Source: Pacificimonas pallii
GTDB lineage: Bacteria > Pseudomonadota > Alphaproteobacteria > Sphingomonadales > Sphingomonadaceae
DNA length: 64,000 bases
Direction of reading: 5' to 3'
Assembly: GCF_019204005.1 (NCBI RefSeq)
Contig: NZ_JAGSPA010000004.1
Coordinates: 124,001 to 188,000, forward strand
Part shown: positions 26,679 through 34,886 of the stretch, piece after piece
Numbering within the stretch: the first letter of the stretch is position 1
Layout: every line of letters begins with the position of its first letter
Position numbers and translations under genes: made by a program
Notes under the pieces: generated by a model
Database searches by the model: none
The model's input: the letters and a program-made list of their open reading frames with translations, nothing else
Told to the model about the DNA's origin: nothing

Positions 26679-27404
26679 ATGTCCAATATCAGACTTGCGC
26701 CTTTCTGTTTGATCGCTGCGTGCCTGACCCTGCTTTCGGCCTGTGACGGCCCGCCTGAAGAGCCTGAAGCCGATATCACACCGTTCCCGCCCGTCGAGCG
26801 GCCGGTATCCGCCATCATTTCGAATCAATATTCCGATGAGGAAGCGCGCGAAGGCACCGGCGAAGCGGAGACCGTGCTGAGCGTGCTGGGTGTCGAGCCG
26901 GGCGAAACCGTCGCGGATATTGGCGCCGGACGCGGCTTTTACATGCAACGGCTCGCTGAAGCGGTTGGCCCGGAGGGTCTTGTTTACGCGCAGGACATTT
27001 TCGGCGACGTCGTCGAGGATCTGAGCGTCCGGGCGAGCGCCAATGGTTTTGCGAATGTGGAGGCAGTGCTCGGCACGCCATTCGACCCCAAATTGCCAAA
27101 GGAAAGTCTGGATCACGCGCTGCTGGTGCACATGTATCACGAGATCGAGAATCCTTACGCGCTGCTGTGGCATTTGCGTGAGAGCCTGAAGCCGGGCGCG
27201 ACGATCGCCATCGTCGACGATGACCGCATCACCAGCCAGCACGGTACGCCGCCGGAACTGCTGGAATGCGAAGTGAGCGCCCTTGGTTTCGTGCAGGTGG
27301 CGCAGGCCCCGCTCAAGGACGGCTCGGCCTATGTCGCCATTTTCCGGGCGAAGAACCCCCGACCAGCGCCGCAGGATATCAGACCATGCCAGAATCCGCG
27401 TTAG
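26679..27404 (+). CDS. Lipoprotein with class I methyltransferase-like fold
   Basis: A 241-residue protein with a lipoprotein signal (CLIAACLTLLSAC, lipidated Cys about residue 22) followed by a Rossmann methyltransferase-like domain: VADIGAGRGFYMQRLAEAVGPEG as SAM motif I, VLGTPFDPKLPKESLDHALLVHMYHEIENP and LKPGATIAIVDDD. Exported relatives are known in proteobacteria, yet SAM is not expected outside the cytoplasm, so the function is unclear. It is divergent from dapF and its end overlaps the start of the DUF924 gene by 19 bases. Confidence 0.8.
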   Translation: MSNIRLAPFCLIAACLTLLSACDGPPEEPEADITPFPPVERPVSAIISNQYSDEEAREGTGEAETVLSVLGVEPGETVADIGAGRGFYMQRLAEAVGPEGLVYAQDIFGDVVEDLSVRASANGFANVEAVLGTPFDPKLPKESLDHALLVHMYHEIENPYALLWHLRESLKPGATIAIVDDDRITSQHGTPPELLECEVSALGFVQVAQAPLKDGSAYVAIFRAKNPRPAPQDIRPCQNPR

Positions 27405-27937
27405 CGCCCGAGGACGTCCTCGCCTTCTGGTTCGAGGAGGCGGACCGCGCGCTATGGTTCGGCAAGGATGATGATTTCGATGCGCTGATCCGTCAGCGGT
27501 TCGGCGATTTACATGCGGAACTGGCCAAAGAGGTTCCGGGTGCCTGGCTGGGCACGCGCGAGGGGGTGCTGGCGGCGATCATCGTGCTGGACCAGTTCAG
27601 CCGGAACCTGTTTCGCGGCGATGGCCGGTCCTATGCGCAGGACGCCGATGCGCTCAGCCTGGCGAACCTGGCCATCGATCGCGGCTGGGACGGGACGTAC
27701 GCGGATGATGAAAAACAGTTTCTCTACATGCCTTTCATGCACGGCGAGCATATCGATATACAGAACCGGGCTGTCGAACTTTACGATGCCGCCAAGCTGA
27801 AGCAGCCCGCCGAATTTGCGCGGAAACACCGGGATGTCATTCTGGAATTCGGGCGCTTTCCCGGTCGCAATGCCGCGCTGGGGCGTGAGAACAGCGCTCC
27901 GGAGCAGGCCTATCTGGATGATGGCGGCGGATTTTAA
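27386..27937 (+). CDS. DUF924 family protein
   Basis: A 183-residue helical protein with the DUF924 hallmarks: VLAFWFEEADRALWFGKDDDFDALIRQRFGDLHAEL, IIVLDQFSRNLFRGDGRSYAQDADAL, FLYMPFMHGEHIDIQ and GRFPGRNAALGR. The family resembles a tetratricopeptide-like bundle and has no known activity. It is coupled to the lipoprotein gene upstream. A diverged inverted fragment of this same gene lies at 29283-29438, beyond the MerR/methyltransferase pair. Confidence 0.9.
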   Translation: MPESALAPEDVLAFWFEEADRALWFGKDDDFDALIRQRFGDLHAELAKEVPGAWLGTREGVLAAIIVLDQFSRNLFRGDGRSYAQDADALSLANLAIDRGWDGTYADDEKQFLYMPFMHGEHIDIQNRAVELYDAAKLKQPAEFARKHRDVILEFGRFPGRNAALGRENSAPEQAYLDDGGGF

Positions 27938-28368
27938 TCGCCTGATCCCGCCGCGGCGAACCCTCGATCCGGTCCGTTCCTTCGTCCGATACGAGCAGCG
28001 ACCGTCATAAGTCGGCGAAATGTGGGACAGTCGAGATGGCGCGGCGCGGGGCACGCGGCTGCGTGGAGCAACCCGTCGCGCATCGCATTCAGGCGGGCAA
28101 CCCTGATCTCCAGCTCCTCCGCCTTTTGCAATAGTCGCGTTCGATCAAGAGTTAGATCGTCCGATTCTGAGAACATGTCGCGGATCTCGCCCAATGAAAA
28201 TCCCGAGGCTTGTCCCAGGGTGATAAGAGCGAGACGTTCGAGGACAGCTGGTGAAAACTGACGCCGCAGTCCGTGCCGCCCCGCCGATCTAATCAGTCCG
28301 ACACTCTCATAATAGCGTAGCGTCGATGCCGGGACGCCCGCGCGGCGGGACACTTCCGAAATATCCAT
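27934..28368 (-). CDS. MerR-family transcriptional regulator
   Basis: A 144-residue MerR protein: winged HTH (MDISEVSRRAGVPASTLRYYESVGLI), GLRRQFSPAVLERLALITLGQASGFSLGEIRDMF and a coiled-coil dimer helix (RTRLLQKAEELEIRVARLNAM). The C-terminus has CPAPRHLDCPTFRRL, a Cys pair that could sense redox or metal. The ATG at 28368 lies 11 bp from a MerR-type operator with a 19-bp promoter spacer, divergent from a methyltransferase, so it probably activates that gene. Its end overlaps the DUF924 stop by four bases, at the edge of an apparent insertion. Confidence 0.9.
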   Translation of the reverse strand: MDISEVSRRAGVPASTLRYYESVGLIRSAGRHGLRRQFSPAVLERLALITLGQASGFSLGEIRDMFSESDDLTLDRTRLLQKAEELEIRVARLNAMRDGLLHAAACPAPRHLDCPTFRRLMTVAARIGRRNGPDRGFAAAGSGD

Positions 28369-28379
28369 GAATTTTCGTC

Positions 28380-28410
28380 TTGACCTCAAGTCGACTTTAA
28401 GTGGCATCAT
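28380..28410 (+). promoter_or_regulatory. MerR-type promoter/operator for the methyltransferase gene
   Basis: TTGACC at 28380 and CATCAT at 28405 act as -35 and -10 candidates with a 19-base spacer, the over-long spacer MerR regulators correct. Within it ACCTCAAGT (28383-28391) and ACTTTAAGT (28394-28402) form an inverted repeat with seven of nine pairs, close to the ACCTCAAGT / ACTTGAGGT dyad I recall for SoxR-like proteins. Confidence 0.6.
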
Positions 28411-28450
28411 GCATGCCCAATCGCAAAACGGCAATCACTGGAGTGAATTC

Positions 28451-29281
28451 ATGACGAAACAGAACAATGCCGCCGGTCAGTGGAATGGCCGGGCAGGCAA
28501 GGCCTGGGTGGCGATGCAGGATCTGATGGACGGCGTACTCTCGCCGTTTCTGGACATCATTGTCGAGCGCACCATGATCGAGCGCCCGGCCCGCGTGCTC
28601 GATATTGGCTGCGGAACGGGCGGGACCACAGTGGCAATCGAACGTGCATGGGACGGAGCGATGCAATGCGTCGGCATAGATATATCCGAGCCGATGATCG
28701 CGGCGGCACGGCAACGTGCGCTTGCCGCGGGCAGCAATGCTGAATTCAGGATTGGCGATGCCGGAACGCATGCTTTCGGCGGCCAGAAATTCGACATGAT
28801 GGTATCACGCTTTGGTGTCATGTTCTTTGAAGATTTCGTTTCGGCGTTCCGGCATTTGCGAGATGCGATGGCCGCGCACGGATCGCTGCATTTCTGCGCA
28901 TGGCGCGATCCGGACGAAAACCCATTCATGACCACGGCGGCACGCGCGGCGGCACCGCTTGTCCCCAACATCCCCGCCTATGTTCCGAATGCGCCGGGAC
29001 AGTTTGCTTTTGCGGACCGCGATTTCGTGGTCGGGCTTTTACGCAAAGCCGGGTGGCACGGCGTTGAATGCGTTCCGGTCGACGAAGCGCTCGCCTTTCC
29101 CGCACGCCAGCTTGAAAATTACTATACACGCCTCGGTGTTCTGGGACCGCTGCTGCCGGACCTGGACGAAGACCTACGCCGCGATGTGCTCACTGCGGTC
29201 GGGGCCGCCTTTGAACCGTTTGTTGACGGCGACGTCGCGCGGGCGAATATGGCCTGCTGGTCCGTCACGGCACGGGCATAA
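28451..29281 (+). CDS. Class I SAM-dependent methyltransferase
   Basis: A 276-residue enzyme with SAM motif I VLDIGCGTGGTTVAIER, acidic motif GIDISEPMIAAARQRA and motif IV FDMMVSRFGVMFFEDF, of the methyltransferase-11/25 type. The N-terminus (QWNGRAGKAWVAMQDLMDGVLSPF) is typical of a group often found beside MerR or ArsR regulators. The substrate is unknown. I use ATG 28451, which begins the conserved sequence. It is divergent from the MerR gene and downstream of its operator. The pair is inserted between the DUF924 gene and fragments of it. Confidence 0.88.
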   Translation: MTKQNNAAGQWNGRAGKAWVAMQDLMDGVLSPFLDIIVERTMIERPARVLDIGCGTGGTTVAIERAWDGAMQCVGIDISEPMIAAARQRALAAGSNAEFRIGDAGTHAFGGQKFDMMVSRFGVMFFEDFVSAFRHLRDAMAAHGSLHFCAWRDPDENPFMTTAARAAAPLVPNIPAYVPNAPGQFAFADRDFVVGLLRKAGWHGVECVPVDEALAFPARQLENYYTRLGVLGPLLPDLDEDLRRDVLTAVGAAFEPFVDGDVARANMACWSVTARA

Positions 29282-29282
29282 C

Positions 29283-29438
29283 GGTCCAGCACGATGATCG
29301 CCGCCAGCACCCCCTCGCGCGTGCCCAGCCACGCACCGGGAACCTCTTTGGCCAGTTCCGCGTGTAAATCGCCGAACCGCTGACAGATCAGCGCATCGAA
29401 ATCATCATCCTTGCCAAACCATAGCGCACGATCGGCCT
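29283..29438 (-). pseudogene. Inverted fragment of the DUF924 gene
   Basis: The reverse complement of this segment aligns with 27438-27593, the coding part for about residues 18-69 of the DUF924 protein, with roughly ten mismatches in 156 bases. Most differences are synonymous, so this looks like part of an orthologue from a related strain rather than a fresh copy. It begins two bases after the methyltransferase stop and has no start or stop of its own. Confidence 0.85.
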
Positions 29439-29468
29439 GGCGAACCTGGCCATCGATTGCAGCTGGGA
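29435..29468 (+). repeat. Direct fragment of the DUF924 gene adjoining the inverted one
   Basis: These 34 bases match 27657-27690 of the DUF924 gene in the same orientation, 23 bases exactly and 32 of 34 in total. It abuts the inverted fragment with a four-base overlap, which marks a complex rearrangement junction. Confidence 0.75.
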
Positions 29469-29497
29469 TAAACGGACCTGGATGATGGCTGCCAGGT

Positions 29498-30706
29498 TTA
29501 GCGCACCAAGCCGCGCAAGCCGATCTTGCCCAAGGGGCCGCACAGCACCCCTGAAACCAGCGCGGCCATGAAAGGCTGAGCGGGCCAGACGTTCAGTAAG
29601 TTCGACAGCACATGATCGCGGATGAAGGCGGGCCACGCCTTGTCCGACTGATAAGCAGGCGTGAACAGATAGCTGAGCGTCTGATAAAGTGCGATGTGCA
29701 GGCGGCGGGCGCGAGTGTATTGGATAAGCGCGTCCGGCAGGGTTGGCGTTTGTTCGATGCTGTGCGCCAGCGTTGCCGCGTCGATCAGACCGAAATTTGC
29801 GCCCTGGCCCAACTGCGGACTGGTGGCGTGATAGCTGTCACCAATATGAACAAATGCGGGCGCTGCGGGTGCCCATGTGGTGGCATGGGCGTAGCGGGCG
29901 AAAGTGAGCATCTCGCGGTTGGTGATTCGTGCGAGCAGCGGTGCCATACGCGGCCAAAGTGCGGTGGCCTCAGCCTTCCAAGCCTCGAAAGGCTGCGCGT
30001 TCCATGCGGGCAGGTCGGCGCCGCGCAGGCTCCAGAAGAATGTTGCGCTGTTCCGCCCCTCAAGCGTGTCGCCGCACGGCAGGATACCCACCATCTGCCG
30101 CGCGCCGCGATAGCGCTGTTCCAGCCAGTCGGACGTGAAGCCGTCCGCCTCTTCCCACGGAACCGTCGTCCATAAGGCGCCGAAGTCGAGTGGTTCGGGC
30201 GCGACCGGCCGCAGCGGAGAGAAGGCGCCAAGGCTGTCGATGACGAGGTCGAAGGCGGCGGAAGGCTGACAGTTCGCGAAGGTCAGACGGCGTTTTCCGC
30301 CGGATACGAGTTCAGTGCCAGCGATCGTGTGGCCGGGTTGAATCTGCGCACCGGCGACCTGCGCCGCCGTGAACAGGGCGTTGAAAAGCACGGGGCGGTG
30401 GACCGCAACGCCACTGCCGTTTTTCAACGCACTATAATTGACGTCGAGGACGAGGCGTCTTTTGTCGGCTGTCCTACCCAATATGCGAGTAATAGGCGCG
30501 CCGCTGGCGTGGATAGCACCGCGCAGGCCCATATGATTGAGGACGGCAAGGCCAGTCGGCTGCAGCATCAGGCCGGAGCCGACAGGGCGGGCCTGATCGA
30601 ACCGCTCAAAAATGGTGATACGGTGGCCTTCGCGGGCGAGCAGCAGTGCTGCGCCCATGCCAGAAATGCCGCATCCCGCGACCGCGATATCGAGCTTTAT
30701 ACTCAT
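29498..30706 (-). CDS. FAD-dependent aromatic-type monooxygenase
   Basis: A 402-residue flavoprotein monooxygenase (PHBH/UbiH fold): DIAVAGCGISGMGAALLLAREG binds FAD, SGLMLQPTGLAVLNHMGL and GVAVHRPVLFNALF follow, and FVHIGDSYHATSPQLGQGANFGLIDA is the late FAD motif. The start at 30706 gives the standard N-terminus. The C-terminal 60 residues (ALYQTLSYLFTPAYQSDK...) resemble those of quinone- or salicylate-type hydroxylases. The substrate is unknown. It is divergent from ileS by 134 bp and ends 30 bp from the rearranged DUF924 fragments. Confidence 0.88.
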   Translation of the reverse strand: MSIKLDIAVAGCGISGMGAALLLAREGHRITIFERFDQARPVGSGLMLQPTGLAVLNHMGLRGAIHASGAPITRILGRTADKRRLVLDVNYSALKNGSGVAVHRPVLFNALFTAAQVAGAQIQPGHTIAGTELVSGGKRRLTFANCQPSAAFDLVIDSLGAFSPLRPVAPEPLDFGALWTTVPWEEADGFTSDWLEQRYRGARQMVGILPCGDTLEGRNSATFFWSLRGADLPAWNAQPFEAWKAEATALWPRMAPLLARITNREMLTFARYAHATTWAPAAPAFVHIGDSYHATSPQLGQGANFGLIDAATLAHSIEQTPTLPDALIQYTRARRLHIALYQTLSYLFTPAYQSDKAWPAFIRDHVLSNLLNVWPAQPFMAALVSGVLCGPLGKIGLRGLVR

Positions 30707-30840
30707 GCGCCCGCCGGTTAGCGCTAGGGCGCCATCGCGACCAGCGGATAGTAAAGCGTAGCCAGATTGTGTTCTGACAATTGTGAGGACACAAGCAAGA
30801 GCTTCCAACCTGGCGCTCGCGCCGCTAGACGCCTGCGTCT

Positions 30841-33735
30841 ATGACTGACGCTACACCGCCCGACTATCGCGACACCGTGTTCCTGCCAAAGACCAACTTT
30901 CCCATGAAAGCGGGGCTGGCGCAGAAGGAACCGGGAATTCTGGACCGCTGGAGAAATACCAAGGTCTATGAGCGGCTGCGCGCCGCGCGCAGGGGGCGGG
31001 CAACCTGGATCCTGCATGACGGGCCGCCTTATGCGAATGGCGATATCCATATCGGTCATGCGCTCAACAAGACGCTGAAGGACATCGCCGTCCGCATGGC
31101 GACGCTGCGCGGGTTCGATGCGCCGTACACGCCCGGCTGGGACTGTCACGGCCTGCCCATCGAATGGAAGATCGAGGAGCAGTATCGCAAGAAGAAGCGC
31201 GACAAGCGCGAGGTGGACCCCATCGAATTCCGCCGCGAGTGCCGCGAGTTCGCGCAGAAATGGGTCGACGTGCAGTCCGCGCAGTTCCAGCGCCTGGGGA
31301 TCATGGGAACGTGGGACCAGCCCTATCTGACCATGGATTACGAGGCCGAAGCGGTCATCGTCGAAGAGTTTCTGAAAGTTGCCGGGTCGGGCCGCCTGTA
31401 CCAGGGCGCGAAGCCCGTAATGTGGTCGCCGGTCGAACAGACGGCGCTTGCCGAGGCCGAGGTCGAATATCAGGATGTGACCAGTACGCAGATCGACGTG
31501 GTTTTCGAGATCAGCGAATTTCCCGAGGTGCCGGAACTGGTCGGCGCGAAAGCGGTGATCTGGACGACGACGCCGTGGACGATCCCGGTAAACCGGGCGA
31601 TCGCTTATGGAGAAGCGTTCGATTATCTTGTCATCGGCAAGGAAGACTGTCGCTACATCGTTGCCGAGCCCCTTGTGGGCGCGTTTCTGAAGAGGGCGGA
31701 GGTATTTCCCCGCAATGAAGATGGCGACCCGCCGTCGCTTGAAGACCTGCTGTTCGGAAAGATCGCGGACGTCCCGCCTCCGATCCTGATCAAGGGCACC
31801 GCGCTGGAAGGCGCCGTCGCGCGCCACCCGCTGCATGAGCTTGGCGGTTTCTATGCGGAACCGCGCCCGTTCCTGCCGGGCGAGTTCGTGACCACCGAAA
31901 GCGGCACGGGGCTGGTACACCTGGCGCCCGATCACGGCGAGGATGATTTCCGGCTGTGCAAGGAACATGGTATCGATCCGATGTTCGTCGTCGACGAGGC
32001 AGGGGTCTATCACACCGACTGGCCGGTCGTGGGCGGCCATCACGTCTATAAGGTCAACGCGGTCGACGGGCCCGTCTGTTCCGCGCTGAGCGGCGCGGGC
32101 GGACTGTTGGCGGCGACGGCGGATTACACGCACTCCTATCCGCATTCATGGCGGTCAAAGGCGAAACTGATCTATCGCTGTACGCCGCAATGGTTCGTGC
32201 GCATGGACGCGGAGGCTGGTGCGGATGGCGATGCAGGCCCTGACACGCGCTCCCTCCGCGAGATCGCGCTTGCGGAAATCGACAAGACCCGCTTCGTGCC
32301 GGAGCGCGGTCACAAGCGCCTGAAATCCATGGTTGAAGGACGGCCGGACTGGGTGCTGTCACGTCAGCGCGCATGGGGCGTCCCGCTGACCCTGTACGTC
32401 CATAAGGAAAGCGGCGCGTTCCTGCAGGATGACGCGGTCAATGCGCGCATCGTTGCAGCCGTGCGTGAGGGCGGCGCGGATGCATGGTTCGCGGCCGATC
32501 ATCAGGCGCTGCTGGGCGATGCCTATAAGGCCGCTGACTATACGCCGGTGACGGACATTCTGGACGTCTGGTTCGACAGTGGGACGACGCATGCGTTCGT
32601 GCTGGAATCCGGGAAATGGCCGGACCTGTCCTCGCCTGCCGACCTGTATCTGGAAGGGTCGGACCAGCATCGCGGATGGTTTCAGTCCTCGCTGCTGGAA
32701 AGCTGTGCGACGCGCGGACATGCGCCGTACAAGGCGCTGCTGACGCATGGCATGACGCTGGACAAGAACGGGCGGAAGCAGTCGAAGTCGCTTGGCAATA
32801 CGACAGATCCCAAGAAGATCATCGATGCGCAGGGCGCGGATATCCTGCGCATGTGGGTCGCGGCGGTGGATTATACCGAGGATCACCGCATCGGCGACGA
32901 GATCATCACGGGCATTGCCGACCGGTATCGCAAATTGAGGAACACGTTCCGCTATTTGCTGGGCGCGCTGGGCGATACCACGCCGGACGTCATGCCCGCC
33001 GATCGGATGCCGGAACTGGAACGCTGGGCGCTGCACAGGCTGACCGAGGTGGATACGAAGCTGCGTGCGGCGGCAGAGGCGTATGACTGGACCTCTTACC
33101 TCGTCACGCTGGAGCAGTTTGCCGGCGCGGACCTGTCGAGTTTCTATTTCGATGTGCGCAAGGATTCGCTATATTGCGACGCGCTGGACGATCCGAAGCG
33201 GCTTGCATGCCTTTCGGTGATGGACACGCTGTTCCACGCCCTGGTGCGCTACGCCGCGCCGATCCTGGCGTTCACGGCGGAAGAAGTCTGGCAGAGCCGC
33301 TTCCCGAGTGACGATGACAGTGTGCATCTGAAGGAATGGCCGGAGATCGATGCGGCCTGGGCGGATGAGGCGCTTGCGGTAAAGTGGGAACGCCTGCGCG
33401 CGCTGCGCGGGGTCGTCACCGAGGCCATTGAGCCCCTGCGCCGCGAAAAGACCATCCGGTCTTCGAACGAGGCCGACGTGGCCCTGGTGCTGTCCGACGC
33501 CGAGGCGCTGGGCGATGTGAAAAGCGTCGATTTTGCCGAACTGGCGATCGTCAGCCGGGTCGATGTGCGTGCCGATGCCATCGGGGGAGCGGAAGCCGCG
33601 CCCGCGTATGACGGGGCATGGGTGAGAGTGGATCCTACCGAATTGGAGAAGTGTGCCCGCTGCTGGCGGCATACACCGGATGTGGATACCGGGACGCAGC
33701 TGTGCGGGCGGTGCCGGGACGTGGTGAAACCATGA
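30841..33735 (+). CDS. ileS: Isoleucyl-tRNA synthetase
   Basis: A 964-residue class I synthetase. It has the HIGH motif (HIGHALNKTLKD), an editing domain with WTTTPWTIP, and the second signature GRKQSKSLGN, where the usual Met of KMSKS is Gln. The anticodon-binding domain is followed by a C-terminal zinc finger with CARCWRH and CGRCRD. It charges tRNA-Ile. The stop overlaps lspA by four bases (ATGA), so ileS, lspA and the DUF3035 gene form one operon. Confidence 0.98.
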   Translation: MTDATPPDYRDTVFLPKTNFPMKAGLAQKEPGILDRWRNTKVYERLRAARRGRATWILHDGPPYANGDIHIGHALNKTLKDIAVRMATLRGFDAPYTPGWDCHGLPIEWKIEEQYRKKKRDKREVDPIEFRRECREFAQKWVDVQSAQFQRLGIMGTWDQPYLTMDYEAEAVIVEEFLKVAGSGRLYQGAKPVMWSPVEQTALAEAEVEYQDVTSTQIDVVFEISEFPEVPELVGAKAVIWTTTPWTIPVNRAIAYGEAFDYLVIGKEDCRYIVAEPLVGAFLKRAEVFPRNEDGDPPSLEDLLFGKIADVPPPILIKGTALEGAVARHPLHELGGFYAEPRPFLPGEFVTTESGTGLVHLAPDHGEDDFRLCKEHGIDPMFVVDEAGVYHTDWPVVGGHHVYKVNAVDGPVCSALSGAGGLLAATADYTHSYPHSWRSKAKLIYRCTPQWFVRMDAEAGADGDAGPDTRSLREIALAEIDKTRFVPERGHKRLKSMVEGRPDWVLSRQRAWGVPLTLYVHKESGAFLQDDAVNARIVAAVREGGADAWFAADHQALLGDAYKAADYTPVTDILDVWFDSGTTHAFVLESGKWPDLSSPADLYLEGSDQHRGWFQSSLLESCATRGHAPYKALLTHGMTLDKNGRKQSKSLGNTTDPKKIIDAQGADILRMWVAAVDYTEDHRIGDEIITGIADRYRKLRNTFRYLLGALGDTTPDVMPADRMPELERWALHRLTEVDTKLRAAAEAYDWTSYLVTLEQFAGADLSSFYFDVRKDSLYCDALDDPKRLACLSVMDTLFHALVRYAAPILAFTAEEVWQSRFPSDDDSVHLKEWPEIDAAWADEALAVKWERLRALRGVVTEAIEPLRREKTIRSSNEADVALVLSDAEALGDVKSVDFAELAIVSRVDVRADAIGGAEAAPAYDGAWVRVDPTELEKCARCWRHTPDVDTGTQLCGRCRDVVKP

Positions 33736-34229
33736 CGCGCACGCTTGCCTATGTGATCGCCGGTATCGTGCTGCTGCTGGACCAGTTGACGAAATGGCTG
33801 ATGGTATCGGTCATCGAGCTTGAACGTCTTGGCAGCATTCCGCTGATACCGTCGCTCAACCTGACATGGGTGGAAAACCGGGGCGTCGCGATGGGCCTGC
33901 TTGATGCCGGCGGCAGCGATATCTCGCGCTGGCTGCTTGTGGTGCTGACCGCGGGAATATCGGCTGCGGTCATCTGGTGGATCAATTCAGAACGCGACCG
34001 CGCCGATCTGTTCGCCATGTCACTGATCCTGGGCGGTGCCATCGGCAATATTATCGACCGGGTGCGACTGGGCTATGTCATCGATTTCGTCCACTTTTAT
34101 GTGGCCGAATGGAGTTTTTACGTTTTCAATGTCGCGGACGCGGCAATTTCGATAGGGGTGGGTCTGCTCTTGCTGCGCGCATTCTTTGGAAAAGACGCGC
34201 ACGCGAAAAAGGAAGAAGAACATGCGTAA
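33732..34229 (+). CDS. lspA: Lipoprotein signal peptidase
   Basis: A 165-residue membrane aspartyl protease with four helices and the LspA motifs LDQLTKW, NRGVAMGLL, GGAIGNIIDRVRLGYVIDF and VFNVADAAISIG, which include the two catalytic Asp. It cleaves prolipoproteins at the lipidated Cys. It overlaps ileS upstream and the DUF3035 lipoprotein gene downstream. Confidence 0.97.
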   Translation: MTRTLAYVIAGIVLLLDQLTKWLMVSVIELERLGSIPLIPSLNLTWVENRGVAMGLLDAGGSDISRWLLVVLTAGISAAVIWWINSERDRADLFAMSLILGGAIGNIIDRVRLGYVIDFVHFYVAEWSFYVFNVADAAISIGVGLLLLRAFFGKDAHAKKEEEHA

Positions 34230-34665
34230 ATTGATTGCAATCGGAAGCCTGCTCAGTGCGGCCCTCGCCCTGTCGGCATGCGGCGGCGGTGGCGGCCTGC
34301 TGAATCTTGGCAATCGGGATGCCCCGGACGAGCTTGCCATCAGCCGCAATGCGCCGCTGGTGGTCCCGCCAGATTTCAACCTGGAGCCGCCGCGCCCCGG
34401 TGCGCCGCGCGCGCTGAGCGCGGATGCGCAGACGCAGGCCATGGAGGCCCTGTTCGGCCCGGGTGTGCGCCCGCCAGCGAAAAGCCAGTCGGAGACGCTG
34501 ATGCTGGAGGATGCCGGCGCGTCGAAGCCCGACGCAAGCGCGCGTTCCACGGCGGGCGATCCGGAAACGATGACAGTGAACAAGGGCGCGCAGACACGCG
34601 ACATCATCGCTGCGCCGGCCGCGACGCAGGATGCCGCGATCGCAGCAGCGACCGTCGGGGGCTGA
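34222..34665 (+). CDS. DUF3035 family lipoprotein
   Basis: A 147-residue protein with lipoprotein signal SLLSAALALSAC followed by a glycine run and the conserved RDAPDELAISRNAPLVVPPDFNLEPPRPG block that defines DUF3035. The rest is low-complexity and Ala-rich. The role is unknown; the family is attached to lspA in many alphaproteobacteria, and it is itself an LspA substrate. The ATG overlaps the lspA stop by eight bases after a GGAAGAAGA site. Confidence 0.88.
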   Translation: MRKLIAIGSLLSAALALSACGGGGGLLNLGNRDAPDELAISRNAPLVVPPDFNLEPPRPGAPRALSADAQTQAMEALFGPGVRPPAKSQSETLMLEDAGASKPDASARSTAGDPETMTVNKGAQTRDIIAAPAATQDAAIAAATVGG

Positions 34666-34673
34666 CGCTTTTT

Positions 34674-34863
34674 CCCTCCCCTTTCGGGAAGGGCGACACG
34701 GCGCGAAGGGGAGTGCGGGGTTGGGCCGTGCGAATGGGGATCGCCCATCCCCTGTCTCGCTGCGCTCGCTCACCCTTCCCGAAAGGGAGGAGAAAAGGGC
34801 GTCAGGACGCTCTTCCCGGTTATGATTTCCCTGATCCGTCACCCCGGCCTTTGCCGGAATGAC
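34674..34863. repeat. Cluster of palindromic REP-like elements
   Basis: The 220 bp between convergent genes hold three palindromes and no gene. A 20-base arm at 34674-34693 pairs imperfectly with 34773-34790. GGGGAT / ATCCCC (34736-34752) forms a perfect inner hairpin. A separate hairpin at 34838-34863 has arms GTCACCCCGGC and GCCGGAATGAC. The last resembles intergenic REP elements of sphingomonads. They probably terminate both operons. Confidence 0.6.
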
Positions 34864-34886
34864 GAATGTTCAGGACTCGCGCGACG

